This document shows positions 1-9,334 of a stretch of 64,000 bases of DNA, one piece after another (position 1 is the first letter of the stretch; the number at the start of each line of letters is the position of its first letter). Position numbers and translations under genes: made by a program. Source of the stretch: Vibrio pectenicida (GTDB taxonomy: Bacteria; Pseudomonadota; Gammaproteobacteria; Enterobacterales; Vibrionaceae). The notes below the pieces were generated by a model. It had not been told where the DNA came from, ran no database searches, and was given only the letters and a program-made list of their open reading frames with translations. The stretch is taken from the NCBI GenBank assembly GCA_024347015.1, contig AP024890.1, forward strand, positions 186,001 to 250,000, written 5' to 3'.

Positions 1-362
1 ACTCGAATAATAGTACCGAGGTTACCCGGATCCGAGACACCATCTAAAGCAATAATAACGCCTTCCGACCTAGGAACTTTAATCTCAGGGATCTCAACCA
101 CAGCAATCGCTGCATTGTTACTCACTAGAGTACTAGACTTGGTCAGTTCCTCTAGAGATGCTTCGATGCATACAACACTATTTAGTATATCTTTGTTAGA
201 CGACAGGAACTCAGCAGTAGCAAAAACATGTTGTGTTTTTAAACCACTACCAACCAACTCAATTACATTTTTCTCACCTTGGACTAAAAAAAGCCCTTGT
301 GCCTTCCGTTGCTTTTTTTGGCCTAATGCACGCAAAAGTTTGAGCTGGTTTTTCGAAATCAT
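1..362 (-). CDS. TrmH/SpoU-family RNA 2'-O-methyltransferase (3' end cut by window)
   Basis: Translating the minus strand from the ATG at 362 gives 120 residues running off the left edge. The N-terminus (MISKNQLKLLRALGQKKQRK) is the basic helix of SpoU-type substrate-binding domains, and the last visible residues, LDGVSDPGNLGTIIR, are SpoU motif 1 of the trefoil-knot SAM-dependent methyltransferase fold. Such enzymes 2'-O-methylate rRNA or tRNA ribose in the cytoplasm; the target cannot be told from this half. The catalytic motifs 2 and 3 lie outside the window. It is read in the same direction as the MFS gene upstream, with about 100 bp between. The family is sure, the specific function is not. 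Confidence 0.88.
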   Translation of the reverse strand, partial: MISKNQLKLLRALGQKKQRKAQGLFLVQGEKNVIELVGSGLKTQHVFATAEFLSSNKDILNSVVCIEASLEELTKSSTLVSNNAAIAVVEIPEIKVPRSEGVIIALDGVSDPGNLGTIIR

Positions 363-463
363 AATCTACCCAAGGTTAAAGGGGGGGGATCCCCTACAAA
401 AACACGTGCGAGATTATAGAATAAAGCGCATAAGAGCTAAAGAGGCTTTCAGAGAAGCTATCC

Positions 464-1642
464 TTAGCTCCACCGAAGAATTCGTACTTCATTTCCTTCT
501 TCCGGCTTGGCAGGAATATTAAGAGATAACACCAATGAGATAACAGCCATCATCGCACCTATATAGAAAACTGCCGCAGGTGATATAAGCCAAATAAACC
601 CAAATGATACTGGAATAAATACCGCAGCAATATGGTTAATGGTAAACGAAACACCTGCTGTAGAAGCCATATCTGCTGGATCAGCAATTTTCTGTAGATA
701 GGTTTTAATTGCCAATGCTAATGCAAAAAATAAATGATCGATAACATACAAAACCGCAGCCCATTCCGCACTCTGGACCACTGCGTACCCAATAAATACC
801 CCAATGAGCCCAATATATTCAAACATCAGCGCCTTACGCTCACCAACTTTGCCTATATATTTACCAATCTTTTTGGCAAATAGAAAATTGAATAAATAAT
901 TAATTAAGAACAGTAAAGTTATCTCAGTTACTGAATAGCCAAACTTTTCGACCATCAAAAAACTAGCAAATACCGTAAAAATCTGTCTGCGAGCACCACT
1001 CATAAAGGTCAAAGCATAATACAGCCAGTATCTTTTTCTCAATACCAGTTTTTTGTTTTGCTGAGTCTCAGTTTTGAACTGAGGAAATGCAAATACCATC
1101 CAAACAACCAGCATAAAACCAATGCCACCAAAAGTCAGATAGACCCATTGGTAGTCCATTTTAAATACCTGCAAACATACCCAAAGCGCCCCATAAGTTA
1201 ATAAAGAAGCCAGCGCACCAACCGAGATAAATTTACCCAGCATTTCCGGTGCTTCATCCTTTGATAGCCATTGCAAAGATAACGACTGCTTTAATGTTTC
1301 AAAATAATGAAATCCCGTCGACATGAGTAAAGTGGTGAGTAAAAGTCCGTATAAAGAAGGAAAGAAACCGGTAATGGCAGTACCTATGGTTAAAGCGCCA
1401 AGCGCAAGCAACATAAATCTCTGCTCACGGATAAATAGCAAGACAAACACAGCGGTAAACGCCAAAAATCCAGGGATTTCACGTACACTCTGCAAAAGTC
1501 CAATATCCGACCCATCAAAATTAGCACGCTCAATAACAAAATTGTTCAGCAGCGCCATCCAGCTTGAAAAGGCAATGGGGACTACAATAGAAATAATAAT
1601 TAAAAAGTTTTGAGGCGTTTTCCAACTCGCAGACTGCGTCAT
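464..1642 (-). CDS. MFS family transporter
   Basis: A polytopic inner-membrane protein of 392 residues with about 12 hydrophobic segments and a basic central loop (after FPQFKTETQQNKKLVLRKRYW), the layout of major facilitator transporters. An AAGGA ribosome site seven bases before the ATG at 1642 makes this a better start than an in-frame start 57 bases upstream, so the product begins MTQSASWKTPQNF. The substrate cannot be predicted; no drug-specific or sugar-specific motif stands out. It probably stands alone or heads the methyltransferase gene downstream. Confidence 0.8.
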   Translation of the reverse strand: MTQSASWKTPQNFLIIISIVVPIAFSSWMALLNNFVIERANFDGSDIGLLQSVREIPGFLAFTAVFVLLFIREQRFMLLALGALTIGTAITGFFPSLYGLLLTTLLMSTGFHYFETLKQSLSLQWLSKDEAPEMLGKFISVGALASLLTYGALWVCLQVFKMDYQWVYLTFGGIGFMLVVWMVFAFPQFKTETQQNKKLVLRKRYWLYYALTFMSGARRQIFTVFASFLMVEKFGYSVTEITLLFLINYLFNFLFAKKIGKYIGKVGERKALMFEYIGLIGVFIGYAVVQSAEWAAVLYVIDHLFFALALAIKTYLQKIADPADMASTAGVSFTINHIAAVFIPVSFGFIWLISPAAVFYIGAMMAVISLVLSLNIPAKPEEGNEVRILRWS

Positions 1643-1885
1643 GATTAAGTCCTTATATTCCAACATACTTACCTTAAATCTATCTGGAATAATAGACAAA
1701 TTTATTTACTTAAAAACAAAAATGCATACCCATTTGTTGCATAACGTAATGGAAATATAGAGATCTTCTGTTCGATCCTAAAATTACATCGCAAATAAGT
1801 TTAATAAATGACCATTACAAACTTTGACTAGGGGCACTTATAATTATAATATCATCAATAGAAGTGTCATTATGTTGGAGGCTAG

Positions 1886-2620
1886 ATGGATACAAAGGAA
1901 GAAGATCGTTCAGAACACCTCTCAAACCCTCACCCAGAAAAAGGGTTCACATCGATCAATAGTACAGATGCTCTAGCTATGTTAGAGCATGGTGGTGAGC
2001 TAACTGTAACCATCACTACACCAGTAGGTCGAGCTTTTAGCTGTAAAACTTTGTTCATTGGTGCCCATTCACATAATCTAATTCTGGCCGAGCTACCAAA
2101 TTTATCTATCGAAGACACCGGATTTTTCTTCCAATCTGGGTTTTGGGCGACGATTCGCGCTATCTCACCTAGAGGTGAAGGCGCTTTAGTTTCGTTCAAA
2201 ACACAACTAGAATATGTTTTATCTAACCCAATTCCCATCATCGCCTTCAATATCCCAAATACTATGCAGGTCAATCAACTGCGCAGAGAACCTAGATATA
2301 GCCTTGATCTTCCTGCAAGTGTTACATCTCATGGTGTGAAATTAGAATGTCAAATGCGCGATCTCTCTGTACATGGTTGCCGATTTGTCACTCCACCTTT
2401 GAGTAAAGCTTTCCAAGTGGGTGATGAAATCTCCTTGTGTATACATGAAGCTCTTGCGAAAAAGCATCAGTTTCAGTCACTGAGCGGCCAAGTCCGCAAT
2501 TCCCAAAGTTCAATCCACTACGCAAGTTACGGTGTAGAATTTGATGAAAAAGGAATTGAAGGATCCAAGCAACTCCTTTCTAAACTGAAATTCAGCGGTA
2601 ATAAGCTTATCTTGAGGTAA
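1886..2620 (+). CDS. PilZ-domain c-di-GMP-binding protein with YcgR-like N-terminal domain
   Basis: 244 residues. The N-terminal half (about 35-125) resembles the YcgR/PilZN flagellar-brake domain. The C-terminal half is a PilZ domain with both c-di-GMP motifs intact: R133-R-E-P-R137 (RxxxR) and D159-L-S-V-H-G164 (D/NxSxxG). It is probably a soluble cytoplasmic receptor that passes c-di-GMP level to motility or surface functions. A GGAG site lies six bases before the ATG. The protein at 8312-9085 is a paralogue with the same two-domain plan. The gene stands alone, convergent with the chemoreceptor gene downstream. Confidence 0.88.
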   Translation: MDTKEEDRSEHLSNPHPEKGFTSINSTDALAMLEHGGELTVTITTPVGRAFSCKTLFIGAHSHNLILAELPNLSIEDTGFFFQSGFWATIRAISPRGEGALVSFKTQLEYVLSNPIPIIAFNIPNTMQVNQLRREPRYSLDLPASVTSHGVKLECQMRDLSVHGCRFVTPPLSKAFQVGDEISLCIHEALAKKHQFQSLSGQVRNSQSSIHYASYGVEFDEKGIEGSKQLLSKLKFSGNKLILR

Positions 2621-2653
2621 ACCTCTTACCCTTTAATCAGAATTAATACCTAA

Positions 2654-4084
2654 TCAAGTTCGGTATTGAGTAAGTATATCTGCCAAAGAGCCAGTTGCTT
2701 TAGTGAGGTTAGTAACAGCAATCGATGACTGCTCAGCAACACTCCGAATTGTATTGGCATTGGTTCGAATACCACTTAATTCAGATGCTATATCATTTGC
2801 GACTGCACTTTGTTGGTCTGCCGAGGTCGAGATTTGGATATTCATATCCATGAGAGTTTTCGCTGAATGAGAGATAGAGCAGACATCATCACCAATGCCT
2901 TCAATCATTGAACTACTTGTACGCGCTTGCTCAACAGTTTGCTTAGTAATCGACGAAATATGACGACTTTCAGATTGAAGCTTTTCAATCATAGACTGAA
3001 TTTCAACCGTTGCAGATTGTGTACTACTTGCTAGTGTACGTACTTCATCAGCAACGACTGCAAAACCTCTGCCTTGCTCCCCTGCTCTTGCTGCTTCAAT
3101 AGCCGCATTCAATGCTAAAAGGTTAGTTTGCTCAGAGATAGTGTTAATTGTTGTAATAACTTCATGGATCTGAGTTGTCTTGTAATTTAGCATCTCCACT
3201 GACTTTGATGCTTGCTCAATATAAGACGAAAGCGTATCAATTTCCTCAATGGTCGACTGAACTCGTTTTTGGCACGCTTCAATATGTTGAGTATCTAATT
3301 CTGTTCTTTGCATCGCTTGGTGAGATATGGTTGATACTTCTTTTGCTGAAGCAGTCATCTGCTCCATAGCGGTCGCAACCGAGTCCAAGGACGAATATTG
3401 ATGCTGAATTTGAACCTCACTCAATTTGGTTTCTTGTTCAAGAGATGCCGAAGTTATACTTAATGTATCAGTATTAGCTTTAACATTTTTAACCAGAGTA
3501 GTCAGCGTATCCATGGCATTATCCAGCGCGCAGCCAATAGTACCAAATTCATCTCTACCCGGATGAAAACCAAGTCGCGAAGTCAAATCGCCACCAGCAA
3601 TTTTTTTGGTAGTAATATGCAGCACCCACAGTGCACCACCAATAAAAGTTGCCACCCAGTAGCAAAACAGCGCAAAGGGCAGTAACCACAAACAGCTCAA
3701 CACTAAATGATATAAGGCTTGAGCACGCGCCTCACTATCTTGTTTCTGGTTGTCAAATGTGAGTTGGTAAATACTCCCATCAGAACTTTTCTTAGCAACT
3801 GTAGCGATTCCATTTTGGTAACTGGGCTGGCTAAGAGTCATCACCTTACTAATATCAGTTTGGTCTTGAATTAACCTACTCGTACCTATCTGAATGATGG
3901 CATCAAGCCGATGGTTTGCCACCGAAATTGCTGTCGACTCAACTTGCTTTATTTCAGAGTAAAAAGCTCTGCTAACTATACTACCTACTATGATTACAAA
4001 CAGGAAAAAAATTACCCATACCTTGTCGTTAATAGACATTTTTATAAAAAATTTATCTATCGTTCTAAACTTTACTTCTTTCAT
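2654..4084 (-). CDS. Methyl-accepting chemotaxis protein
   Basis: 476 residues. One membrane helix near residues 23-42, a short periplasmic part of about 80 residues, a second hydrophobic stretch near 127-150, a HAMP-like segment and a long helical signalling domain. The hairpin tip has the diagnostic sequence [20 protein letters not shown] followed by [14 protein letters not shown], which contacts CheA and CheW. The small periplasmic region has no recognisable ligand-binding fold, so the stimulus is unknown. An alternative start lies 15 codons downstream; neither start has a strong ribosome site. Confidence 0.92.
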   Translation of the reverse strand: MKEVKFRTIDKFFIKMSINDKVWVIFFLFVIIVGSIVSRAFYSEIKQVESTAISVANHRLDAIIQIGTSRLIQDQTDISKVMTLSQPSYQNGIATVAKKSSDGSIYQLTFDNQKQDSEARAQALYHLVLSCLWLLPFALFCYWVATFIGGALWVLHITTKKIAGGDLTSRLGFHPGRDEFGTIGCALDNAMDTLTTLVKNVKANTDTLSITSASLEQETKLSEVQIQHQYSSLDSVATAMEQMTASAKEVSTISHQAMQRTELDTQHIEACQKRVQSTIEEIDTLSSYIEQASKSVEMLNYKTTQIHEVITTINTISEQTNLLALNAAIEAARAGEQGRGFAVVADEVRTLASSTQSATVEIQSMIEKLQSESRHISSITKQTVEQARTSSSMIEGIGDDVCSISHSAKTLMDMNIQISTSADQQSAVANDIASELSGIRTNANTIRSVAEQSSIAVTNLTKATGSLADILTQYRT

Positions 4085-4359
4085 CTTACTTCATGCGTCC
4101 TATTACCTATCGCAAAAATAAATTGCGTAGTTTTTTAGTATTCGATCTATAAGATTCATTTATGAGATTCGAATCAAGCATCAATGAAAGATGAAGCACC
4201 TGAATTGTTATTTATGAGATCCAGCGCTTTGTTATACAAATCATCATACTGCAATCAGTAGTTAGATCTATCTCACATATGCAATCGTGAGAGTATTTGT
4301 ATTCAAAAAGTCTATGATGCAGAATGAGATATATTTTAAATCATCTACAAGGGCAAGGA

Positions 4360-4818
4360 ATGCAAATTAAAGTAGATAAACTAAGTCACCCTGCGGTGGC
4401 AAAGCTACTCGAAGAACACATGGACGATATGAATGCAACATCACCACCAGAAAGCGTACACGCGTTAAACAGGGAAGAGTTGCAACATCCAGATACTATA
4501 TTTTGGACCAGTTGGAAAGAAAATGAGTTACTTGGATGTGCGGCAATCAAACCAATATCTGATTCACACGTAGAGCTAAAATCAATGCGTACTATCGCAG
4601 AAGCTCGCAATAAGGGTGTAGCATCAGCGTTACTATTGCATATCATCGTTCAGGTTAAAAATGATGGCTACCAACGAATTAGTCTTGAGACAGGATCTAT
4701 GTCGTTCTTTAAACCAGCACGAGAACTATATAAAAAATTTGGTTTTAAGTACTGTTCTCCTTTTGCAAACTATCAACCTGACTCTAACAGTAACTTTATG
4801 ACCTTAGAACTAGGTTAA
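4360..4818 (+). CDS. GNAT family N-acetyltransferase
   Basis: 152 residues from the ATG at 4360, preceded by a purine-rich GGCAAGGA stretch; an in-frame ATG at 4324 is a poorer alternative. The GNAT core is clear: beta-strand LLGCAAIKPI, then VELKSMRTIAEARNKGVASALL, where R-N-K-G-V-A is the acetyl-CoA pyrophosphate-binding motif A (Q/RxxGxG/A). The C-terminal SFFKPARELYKKFGF is typical of small-molecule or amino-acid acetyltransferases. The substrate cannot be assigned. It is convergent with the EamA transporter gene 15 bp downstream. Confidence 0.85.
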   Translation: MQIKVDKLSHPAVAKLLEEHMDDMNATSPPESVHALNREELQHPDTIFWTSWKENELLGCAAIKPISDSHVELKSMRTIAEARNKGVASALLLHIIVQVKNDGYQRISLETGSMSFFKPARELYKKFGFKYCSPFANYQPDSNSNFMTLELG

Positions 4819-4833
4819 TAGTATTAGCAATTT

Positions 4834-5733
4834 TTACCTAAACCTGCTCAACCCTGGTCTTTTTCTAACAAGTTGAGCAGGCGAAAATCCCGTGACCAAC
4901 ATAGTTCCTGCCAACACAAGAAAAGTTCCCACAAAAGTGTTCATTCCAATTGGCTCATCAAGGATTAAAGCTCCCCATAAAATACCGAACACCGGAATCA
5001 GGAAGGTAACAGACAGAGCAGATGCGGCTCCCTCATCAACCACCAGTCGAAAGTAAAGCAAATAAGCGATAGCTGTACACACTACGCCTAATACTAAGAC
5101 AGACAACATTTCTTTTGAAGTAGGCTCACCCTGCATAGGAACAAAAGGTAACAAGGGGAGTATCCAGATCACAGCTGCCCACATATTGCCATGAGCATTT
5201 TCAAAAGCATTAATATTTGGAGCGGTTTTAGTGTAGTTGGTTGCAATCCCATAACTAGACGCAGCCATAACACCTGCAGCGATAGGTAAGGCAGCCTCAA
5301 GCCCAATATTAACGGCATCCCAGCCAACAAGAACAACAACTCCAATCACTCCTATGAGCATGCCAAGCATAGCTTTAGCAGTCAAAATAGCTTTATGCCA
5401 AAAAATACCAATTAAAGCCCCCCAAATTGCCGCTGTAGAATTAAGCACTGATAGTGTAGAAGCATTTAAAGTCTGTGCTGCATAAGCAAATAGCAGAAAT
5501 GGCAAGGCAGAATTAAACAAACCAATAATCATGAAGTGCTTAAAGTTACCGATAAAAGCAAGCTTCTTACGTAGATAAATAGAGATAAGAAATAAACTCA
5601 ACGCGGCAAAACCCACTCTAAATTCTATGAGATATGCAGGACCAAAGGTGTAAGTTGAAATTTTCATGAAAAGGAACGAACTACCCCAAATAGCGGCAAG
5701 GCAGATTAAACGCAAAAAACTCGCAGTAGACAT
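4834..5733 (-). CDS. EamA/DMT-family transporter
   Basis: 299 residues with about ten transmembrane helices arranged as two EamA repeats. The first starts LAAIWGSSFLFMK and the second ends with FLIPVFGILWGALILDEPI, both characteristic of the drug/metabolite transporter (RhaT/EamA, PecM-like) superfamily of inner-membrane exporters. The substrate cannot be predicted. Single-gene unit, convergent with the acetyltransferase gene. Confidence 0.86.
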   Translation of the reverse strand: MSTASFLRLICLAAIWGSSFLFMKISTYTFGPAYLIEFRVGFAALSLFLISIYLRKKLAFIGNFKHFMIIGLFNSALPFLLFAYAAQTLNASTLSVLNSTAAIWGALIGIFWHKAILTAKAMLGMLIGVIGVVVLVGWDAVNIGLEAALPIAAGVMAASSYGIATNYTKTAPNINAFENAHGNMWAAVIWILPLLPFVPMQGEPTSKEMLSVLVLGVVCTAIAYLLYFRLVVDEGAASALSVTFLIPVFGILWGALILDEPIGMNTFVGTFLVLAGTMLVTGFSPAQLVRKRPGLSRFR

Positions 5734-5891
5734 GGGTTACCTCTCTATTGTTTGCGCCTAATGTGGGGGAGTTTGTGATAATAATCAATCAAAAGTTACT
5801 ATTTGATAAATGCATTAGAATCATAAGGCAGGTTTGCATAAAGACTCCTTCTTTGAAGCTCAGCTGCCTTTAATGATAACACGAGTGCCCT

Positions 5892-7040
5892 TTAGGTCTT
5901 ATCTATATTCGACTGGGTAAAGTCGGGGTTTTGATCAACTGGCGATATCGTCGATTGGCTATCGTCACTAGAAGGTTCTGTAGATTCTGTTTCCTGAAGA
6001 GTTTCGGCTTCTACTTCCTGAGACTGCAACACGTCTTGTTCTTCAAGCGGAATGCCTCGCTTATAGAGCTTGTTCAGTGCTTTTATAATCGAATTCTTAC
6101 CCACTTTGTTTTCTCCGATCTTTTTCAAAATGGGTTTTGACAAAGATTGTAAGCCAACTACAGTATCGACACCAATATTCAGAGCAATCTGATCACGTAA
6201 ATTAGCAGACTGGTTATGGCCAAGTTTAGATGCAATAAATAGCCAAATATAAGCTACTGATTCACCATCTGGTGGCTTTTTCATCCATTCTTCAGCAACT
6301 TTATACATTGCTTCTGTATAACCTTTTTCTGCTGCTCGCTCCATCCAATAGCAGCCTTTGAGGAAATCCGCCGCAACCCCTACACCATTGATATAATTCA
6401 GGCCGAGTTTCAATCTCCCCTCATTGCTTCGCATAGCAGCAGCTTTCTGATAATACTCAGTGGACATACCGGGCTTGGGATTAGTATTTTTTGGTGAAAC
6501 GAACCACTCTCCTAGAAAGAGTTGAGCATTGACAAAATTATGGTCAGCAGCCTGCATCATCACTTGAACTGCCTTATCAACATCCTGATCAGTACCCAAA
6601 CCATTAAACAAGGCTATCGCCATTTCATATCTATCAGGTAAGCTGCCCTCAAGTGCTTTAATACATACTTGCCAAAACTTCGCCTGCTCTTTCAATACGG
6701 CATCGTTAAACTTCTCGCTAAGACGAACGATACCATACATACCATTGACATTATCGAGTTGTGCCGCTTTGGTATACCAATACACTGCATCTTTCTGATT
6801 CATTCGCTCCGCTTCTTTCGCGAGGAACAAGATCGTCGGCATATCCCCTCCTTCTGCTTTTTGTACCCGTTCTTTTTCTTCCTCCTTGCGATTATTTTCA
6901 AGGGCTTTACGCTTAGCGACGTTCCGCTCTACACGTTGCTCCTCTAACCTCTTTTTACGCATTTGCAAAACTAACATCCAGATAAAGGATCCAAGTAATA
7001 ACAAACCCGTTGCGCCAATTGCGATTCCAATTAAATTCAT
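5892..7040 (-). CDS. Membrane-anchored Sel1-repeat (SLR) protein
   Basis: 382 residues. One N-terminal membrane helix (about 3-26) is followed by a basic charged helix (RKKRLEEQRVERNVAKRKAL). Several Sel1-like repeats come next, seen in AIALFNGLGTDQDVDKAVQV and GLNYINGVGVAADFLKGCYW with the G-x-G turn and A/W-M-x-x-A-A helices. The tail is acidic and Ser/Thr/Gln-rich. SLR proteins are solenoid scaffolds for protein contacts; with an Nin/Cout anchor the solenoid may be periplasmic, or cytoplasmic if the basic helix stays inside. No partner is suggested by the neighbours. Confidence 0.78.
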   Translation of the reverse strand: MNLIGIAIGATGLLLLGSFIWMLVLQMRKKRLEEQRVERNVAKRKALENNRKEEEKERVQKAEGGDMPTILFLAKEAERMNQKDAVYWYTKAAQLDNVNGMYGIVRLSEKFNDAVLKEQAKFWQVCIKALEGSLPDRYEMAIALFNGLGTDQDVDKAVQVMMQAADHNFVNAQLFLGEWFVSPKNTNPKPGMSTEYYQKAAAMRSNEGRLKLGLNYINGVGVAADFLKGCYWMERAAEKGYTEAMYKVAEEWMKKPPDGESVAYIWLFIASKLGHNQSANLRDQIALNIGVDTVVGLQSLSKPILKKIGENKVGKNSIIKALNKLYKRGIPLEEQDVLQSQEVEAETLQETESTEPSSDDSQSTISPVDQNPDFTQSNIDKT

Positions 7041-7206
7041 CAGTTTACTTTCATTACCTTTTCACCAGCCTGCTGGTTTTTATTTCTGTCATCCCACTCA
7101 ATATCGGAATGGACACATTTTCTACTCTTATCTAAGTGTACAGTACTCACAAAATTAGTTGATGATTAAAAATAAAACATCGGTTACAAGATCAAACATC
7201 AAGCCT

Positions 7207-7369
7207 TATTTCTCGAAAGAAATTTTTGTATCTAAAAACAAAACTTAACCTACATTTCATTACTTAAAAACGAATAAATGCTTAAAATAAGAATAAAAAT
7301 AAAAACAAAGAGTAAAGTTTACTAAAAACAATAGCCGTAGCAAATAACTTATTTTATAATGGAAAATAA
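7207..7369 (+). promoter_or_regulatory. nagB upstream region with two AT-rich inverted repeats, possible NagC operators
   Basis: The gap 7041-7407 before nagB is very AT-rich. It has two inverted repeats of the type bound by NagC. The better is at 7349-7369, TTATTTT-N7-AAAATAA, ending 38 bp before the nagB ATG. A weaker one (ATTTCT-CGAA-AGAAAT) lies near 7208-7223. NagC is the GlcNAc-6-P-responsive repressor of amino-sugar genes in enterics and vibrios and often binds paired sites by looping. The assignment rests on pattern only. Confidence 0.4.
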
Positions 7370-7407
7370 CAAACAAAAGCACTAACTTTCATTACTAGAG
7401 GTAACCA

Positions 7408-8208
7408 ATGAGACTTATCCCGTTACTCGAAGCTGCCCAAGTTGGTAAATGGGCAGCGGCTCACATTGCCAAACGTATTAACAACTTTCAGCCATCGGAA
7501 AAACGTCCTTTTGTATTGGGCCTACCAACGGGTGGGACGCCACTAGCAACTTATAAAGCACTTATTGAACTCTATAACCTAGGCGAAGTTAGCTTCAAAC
7601 ATGTAGTTACTTTCAATATGGATGAGTATGTTGGTATACCAGTCGATCACCCCGAATCTTATCGGTCGTTTATGTATAAGAATTTTTTCAATCATATTGA
7701 TATTGAAGAAAAAAACATTAATCTTCTGGATGGTAATACGACTGAGCATGAAGCTGAGTGCCAACGCTATGAAAACAAGATTAAATCCTACGGCCGTATT
7801 AATCTATTTATGGGGGGTGTAGGTAATGATGGCCACATTGCATTTAACGAACCTGCTTCCTCACTTTCTTCGCGTACTCGGATCAAAACACTTACTGAAG
7901 ACACTCGTATTGCAAACTCTCGCTTTTTCGAGGGGGACATTAAACAAGTTCCTAAGTACGCCTTAACCATTGGTGTGGGCACGCTTCTAGACGCCGAAGA
8001 AATTATGATCTTGGTTACAGGACACAATAAAGCACTCGCATTAGAAGCTGCAGTTGAAGGGTGTGTAAATCATCTCTGGACAGTATCTGCACTTCAGCTT
8101 CACCCTAAGTCAGTCATTGTTTGTGACGAGCCTTCAACGCAAGAATTAAAAGTAAAAACGGTGAAGTATTTCACCGAGCTAGAAGCAAACAATATCAAAG
8201 GGTTTTGA
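7408..8208 (+). CDS. nagB: Glucosamine-6-phosphate deaminase
   Basis: 266 residues, the same length and nearly collinear with Escherichia coli NagB. It converts glucosamine-6-phosphate to fructose-6-phosphate plus ammonia, the last step of GlcNAc and chitin catabolism. Active-site residues are at the expected positions: D72 (FNMDEYVG), D141 and H143 ([11 protein letters not shown]) and E148. The start [15 protein letters not shown] matches the family and has a GAGG site upstream. The hexamer is cytoplasmic and allosterically activated by GlcNAc-6-P in E. coli. A chitinase gene near 58 kb in this window fits a chitin-using lifestyle. No nagA is adjacent. Confidence 0.97.
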   Translation: MRLIPLLEAAQVGKWAAAHIAKRINNFQPSEKRPFVLGLPTGGTPLATYKALIELYNLGEVSFKHVVTFNMDEYVGIPVDHPESYRSFMYKNFFNHIDIEEKNINLLDGNTTEHEAECQRYENKIKSYGRINLFMGGVGNDGHIAFNEPASSLSSRTRIKTLTEDTRIANSRFFEGDIKQVPKYALTIGVGTLLDAEEIMILVTGHNKALALEAAVEGCVNHLWTVSALQLHPKSVIVCDEPSTQELKVKTVKYFTELEANNIKGF

Positions 8209-8219
8209 TAAAAACGTTT

Positions 8220-8248
8220 TAAACCCGATGTCACTAACGTCGGGTTTA
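8220..8248 (+). terminator. Hairpin after nagB, possible terminator
   Basis: Complementary arms AAACCCGA and TCGGGTTT form a stem just after the nagB stop codon. No clear T-run follows, so it may be a weak or factor-assisted terminator, or serve to protect the mRNA end. Confidence 0.4.
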
Positions 8249-8311
8249 TGCTGACCAATGTTAAAGTTCAACAAGTTGTAAGTAGTTAAGGCTCTGTACC
8301 GAAAGCCTGGG

Positions 8312-9085
8312 CTACAGGGTAAATTTTTGGCTCATACGACAGAAGTGTAAGTTATCGATTAAATTTGCTACTGGTTCTAGACTACTCTCTTCAAACTGGA
8401 CACCAATCTTACTGTAGCGGCCAGTCGTCTTAATGTTACGAACCACAGCTCCAAGTACATCTGAAGACACTGACTCTTCCCCTCCTGTATCTTCAATACG
8501 CAGTGAGATAACATCACCAACCCTATGCTGAGCTAACTCTCTCTCCAATACGACAAGACAACCATGACTGGAAATATCGCGGACCTGACAACTTAATTTA
8601 TTACTTTTAGGAGCAAGCACACCACCCAAAATTAACTCCAAGCGAGCACTTTCCCTAAGGCCGGATGCAACCTGAGTTGCTAGGGGTAGAGAAATCAAGA
8701 ACAAACTGTTATCACCCGCTTCAAGCACATACTCAACCTTACTTTTGAAATAAATCCTAGCACCACCTCCAGATTCAGAGATCACACAAGCTTTAATAGG
8801 GAACCCACGTTGAAAATAGACCGCCATTTCCTTAGGGGATGCATTTGGTGTTTCAAGCAGCATCAGATTATTGGAATGTAATCCTACATATTTGGTTTTA
8901 CCTTTAAATGTCTTCCCTGTCGGAGTCATGATAAAAAAAGCAACTTCACTCAAAGGTTTCACATCACTTAAAACATCTTCACCAAGTTGAATATTTTCAG
9001 TGTAGGGCGATGTCGTTTGTTGGTCCTTTTCACCGGATGCCAGATCTATTGCCTCTTCTCGTTCTTGCAACTTTTTCTCTGCCAT
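8312..9085 (-). CDS. PilZ-domain protein, PlzD/VCA0042-like
   Basis: 257 residues: an acidic N-terminal tail, a YcgR-like domain (about 45-135) and a PilZ domain. c-di-GMP motifs are R144-E-S-A-R148 and D170-I-S-S-H-G175, both intact. The plan and length resemble the two-domain vibrio PilZ protein VCA0042 (PlzD), and it is a paralogue of the protein at 1886-2620. It probably acts as a soluble c-di-GMP receptor affecting motility or virulence traits. It is a single gene, divergent from sstT. The assignment to PlzD rests on recollection of family architecture, not on an alignment. Confidence 0.85.
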   Translation of the reverse strand: MAEKKLQEREEAIDLASGEKDQQTTSPYTENIQLGEDVLSDVKPLSEVAFFIMTPTGKTFKGKTKYVGLHSNNLMLLETPNASPKEMAVYFQRGFPIKACVISESGGGARIYFKSKVEYVLEAGDNSLFLISLPLATQVASGLRESARLELILGGVLAPKSNKLSCQVRDISSHGCLVVLERELAQHRVGDVISLRIEDTGGEESVSSDVLGAVVRNIKTTGRYSKIGVQFEESSLEPVANLIDNLHFCRMSQKFTL

Positions 9086-9334
9086 AGTTCAGCTCAAACA
9101 ATAAATTTAGTGGTAACTTAGAGTGTATACCTAATTTACCTAACACCCACAAAACATAAGTTAGATTCATCAAAAACAAATTTTTTGTTGCTACCCACGC
9201 ATATGCCCTAATTTTCATTCTAATAGTCAATTAACCCTAGACACATTATTTCAAAACGCTAATATTGTCGCACTCAGTTAGCGAAAGCTGAGGTCACGCA
9301 GAAATTTATATAACAATTCATTGCAGGGAAAACT

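Noticed and set aside
115..522. 135-codon frame on the + strand
   Set aside because: It is the complement of the RNA methyltransferase gene and the end of the MFS gene, with the real coding pattern on the minus strand.
4159..4175. GATTCGAATC palindrome upstream of the acetyltransferase gene
   Set aside because: Short and not tied to a known regulator; expected by chance in AT-rich DNA.
9278..9291. GAAA-capped stem in the sstT leader, considered as part of a riboswitch
   Set aside because: Only five base pairs, with no conserved riboswitch core around it.
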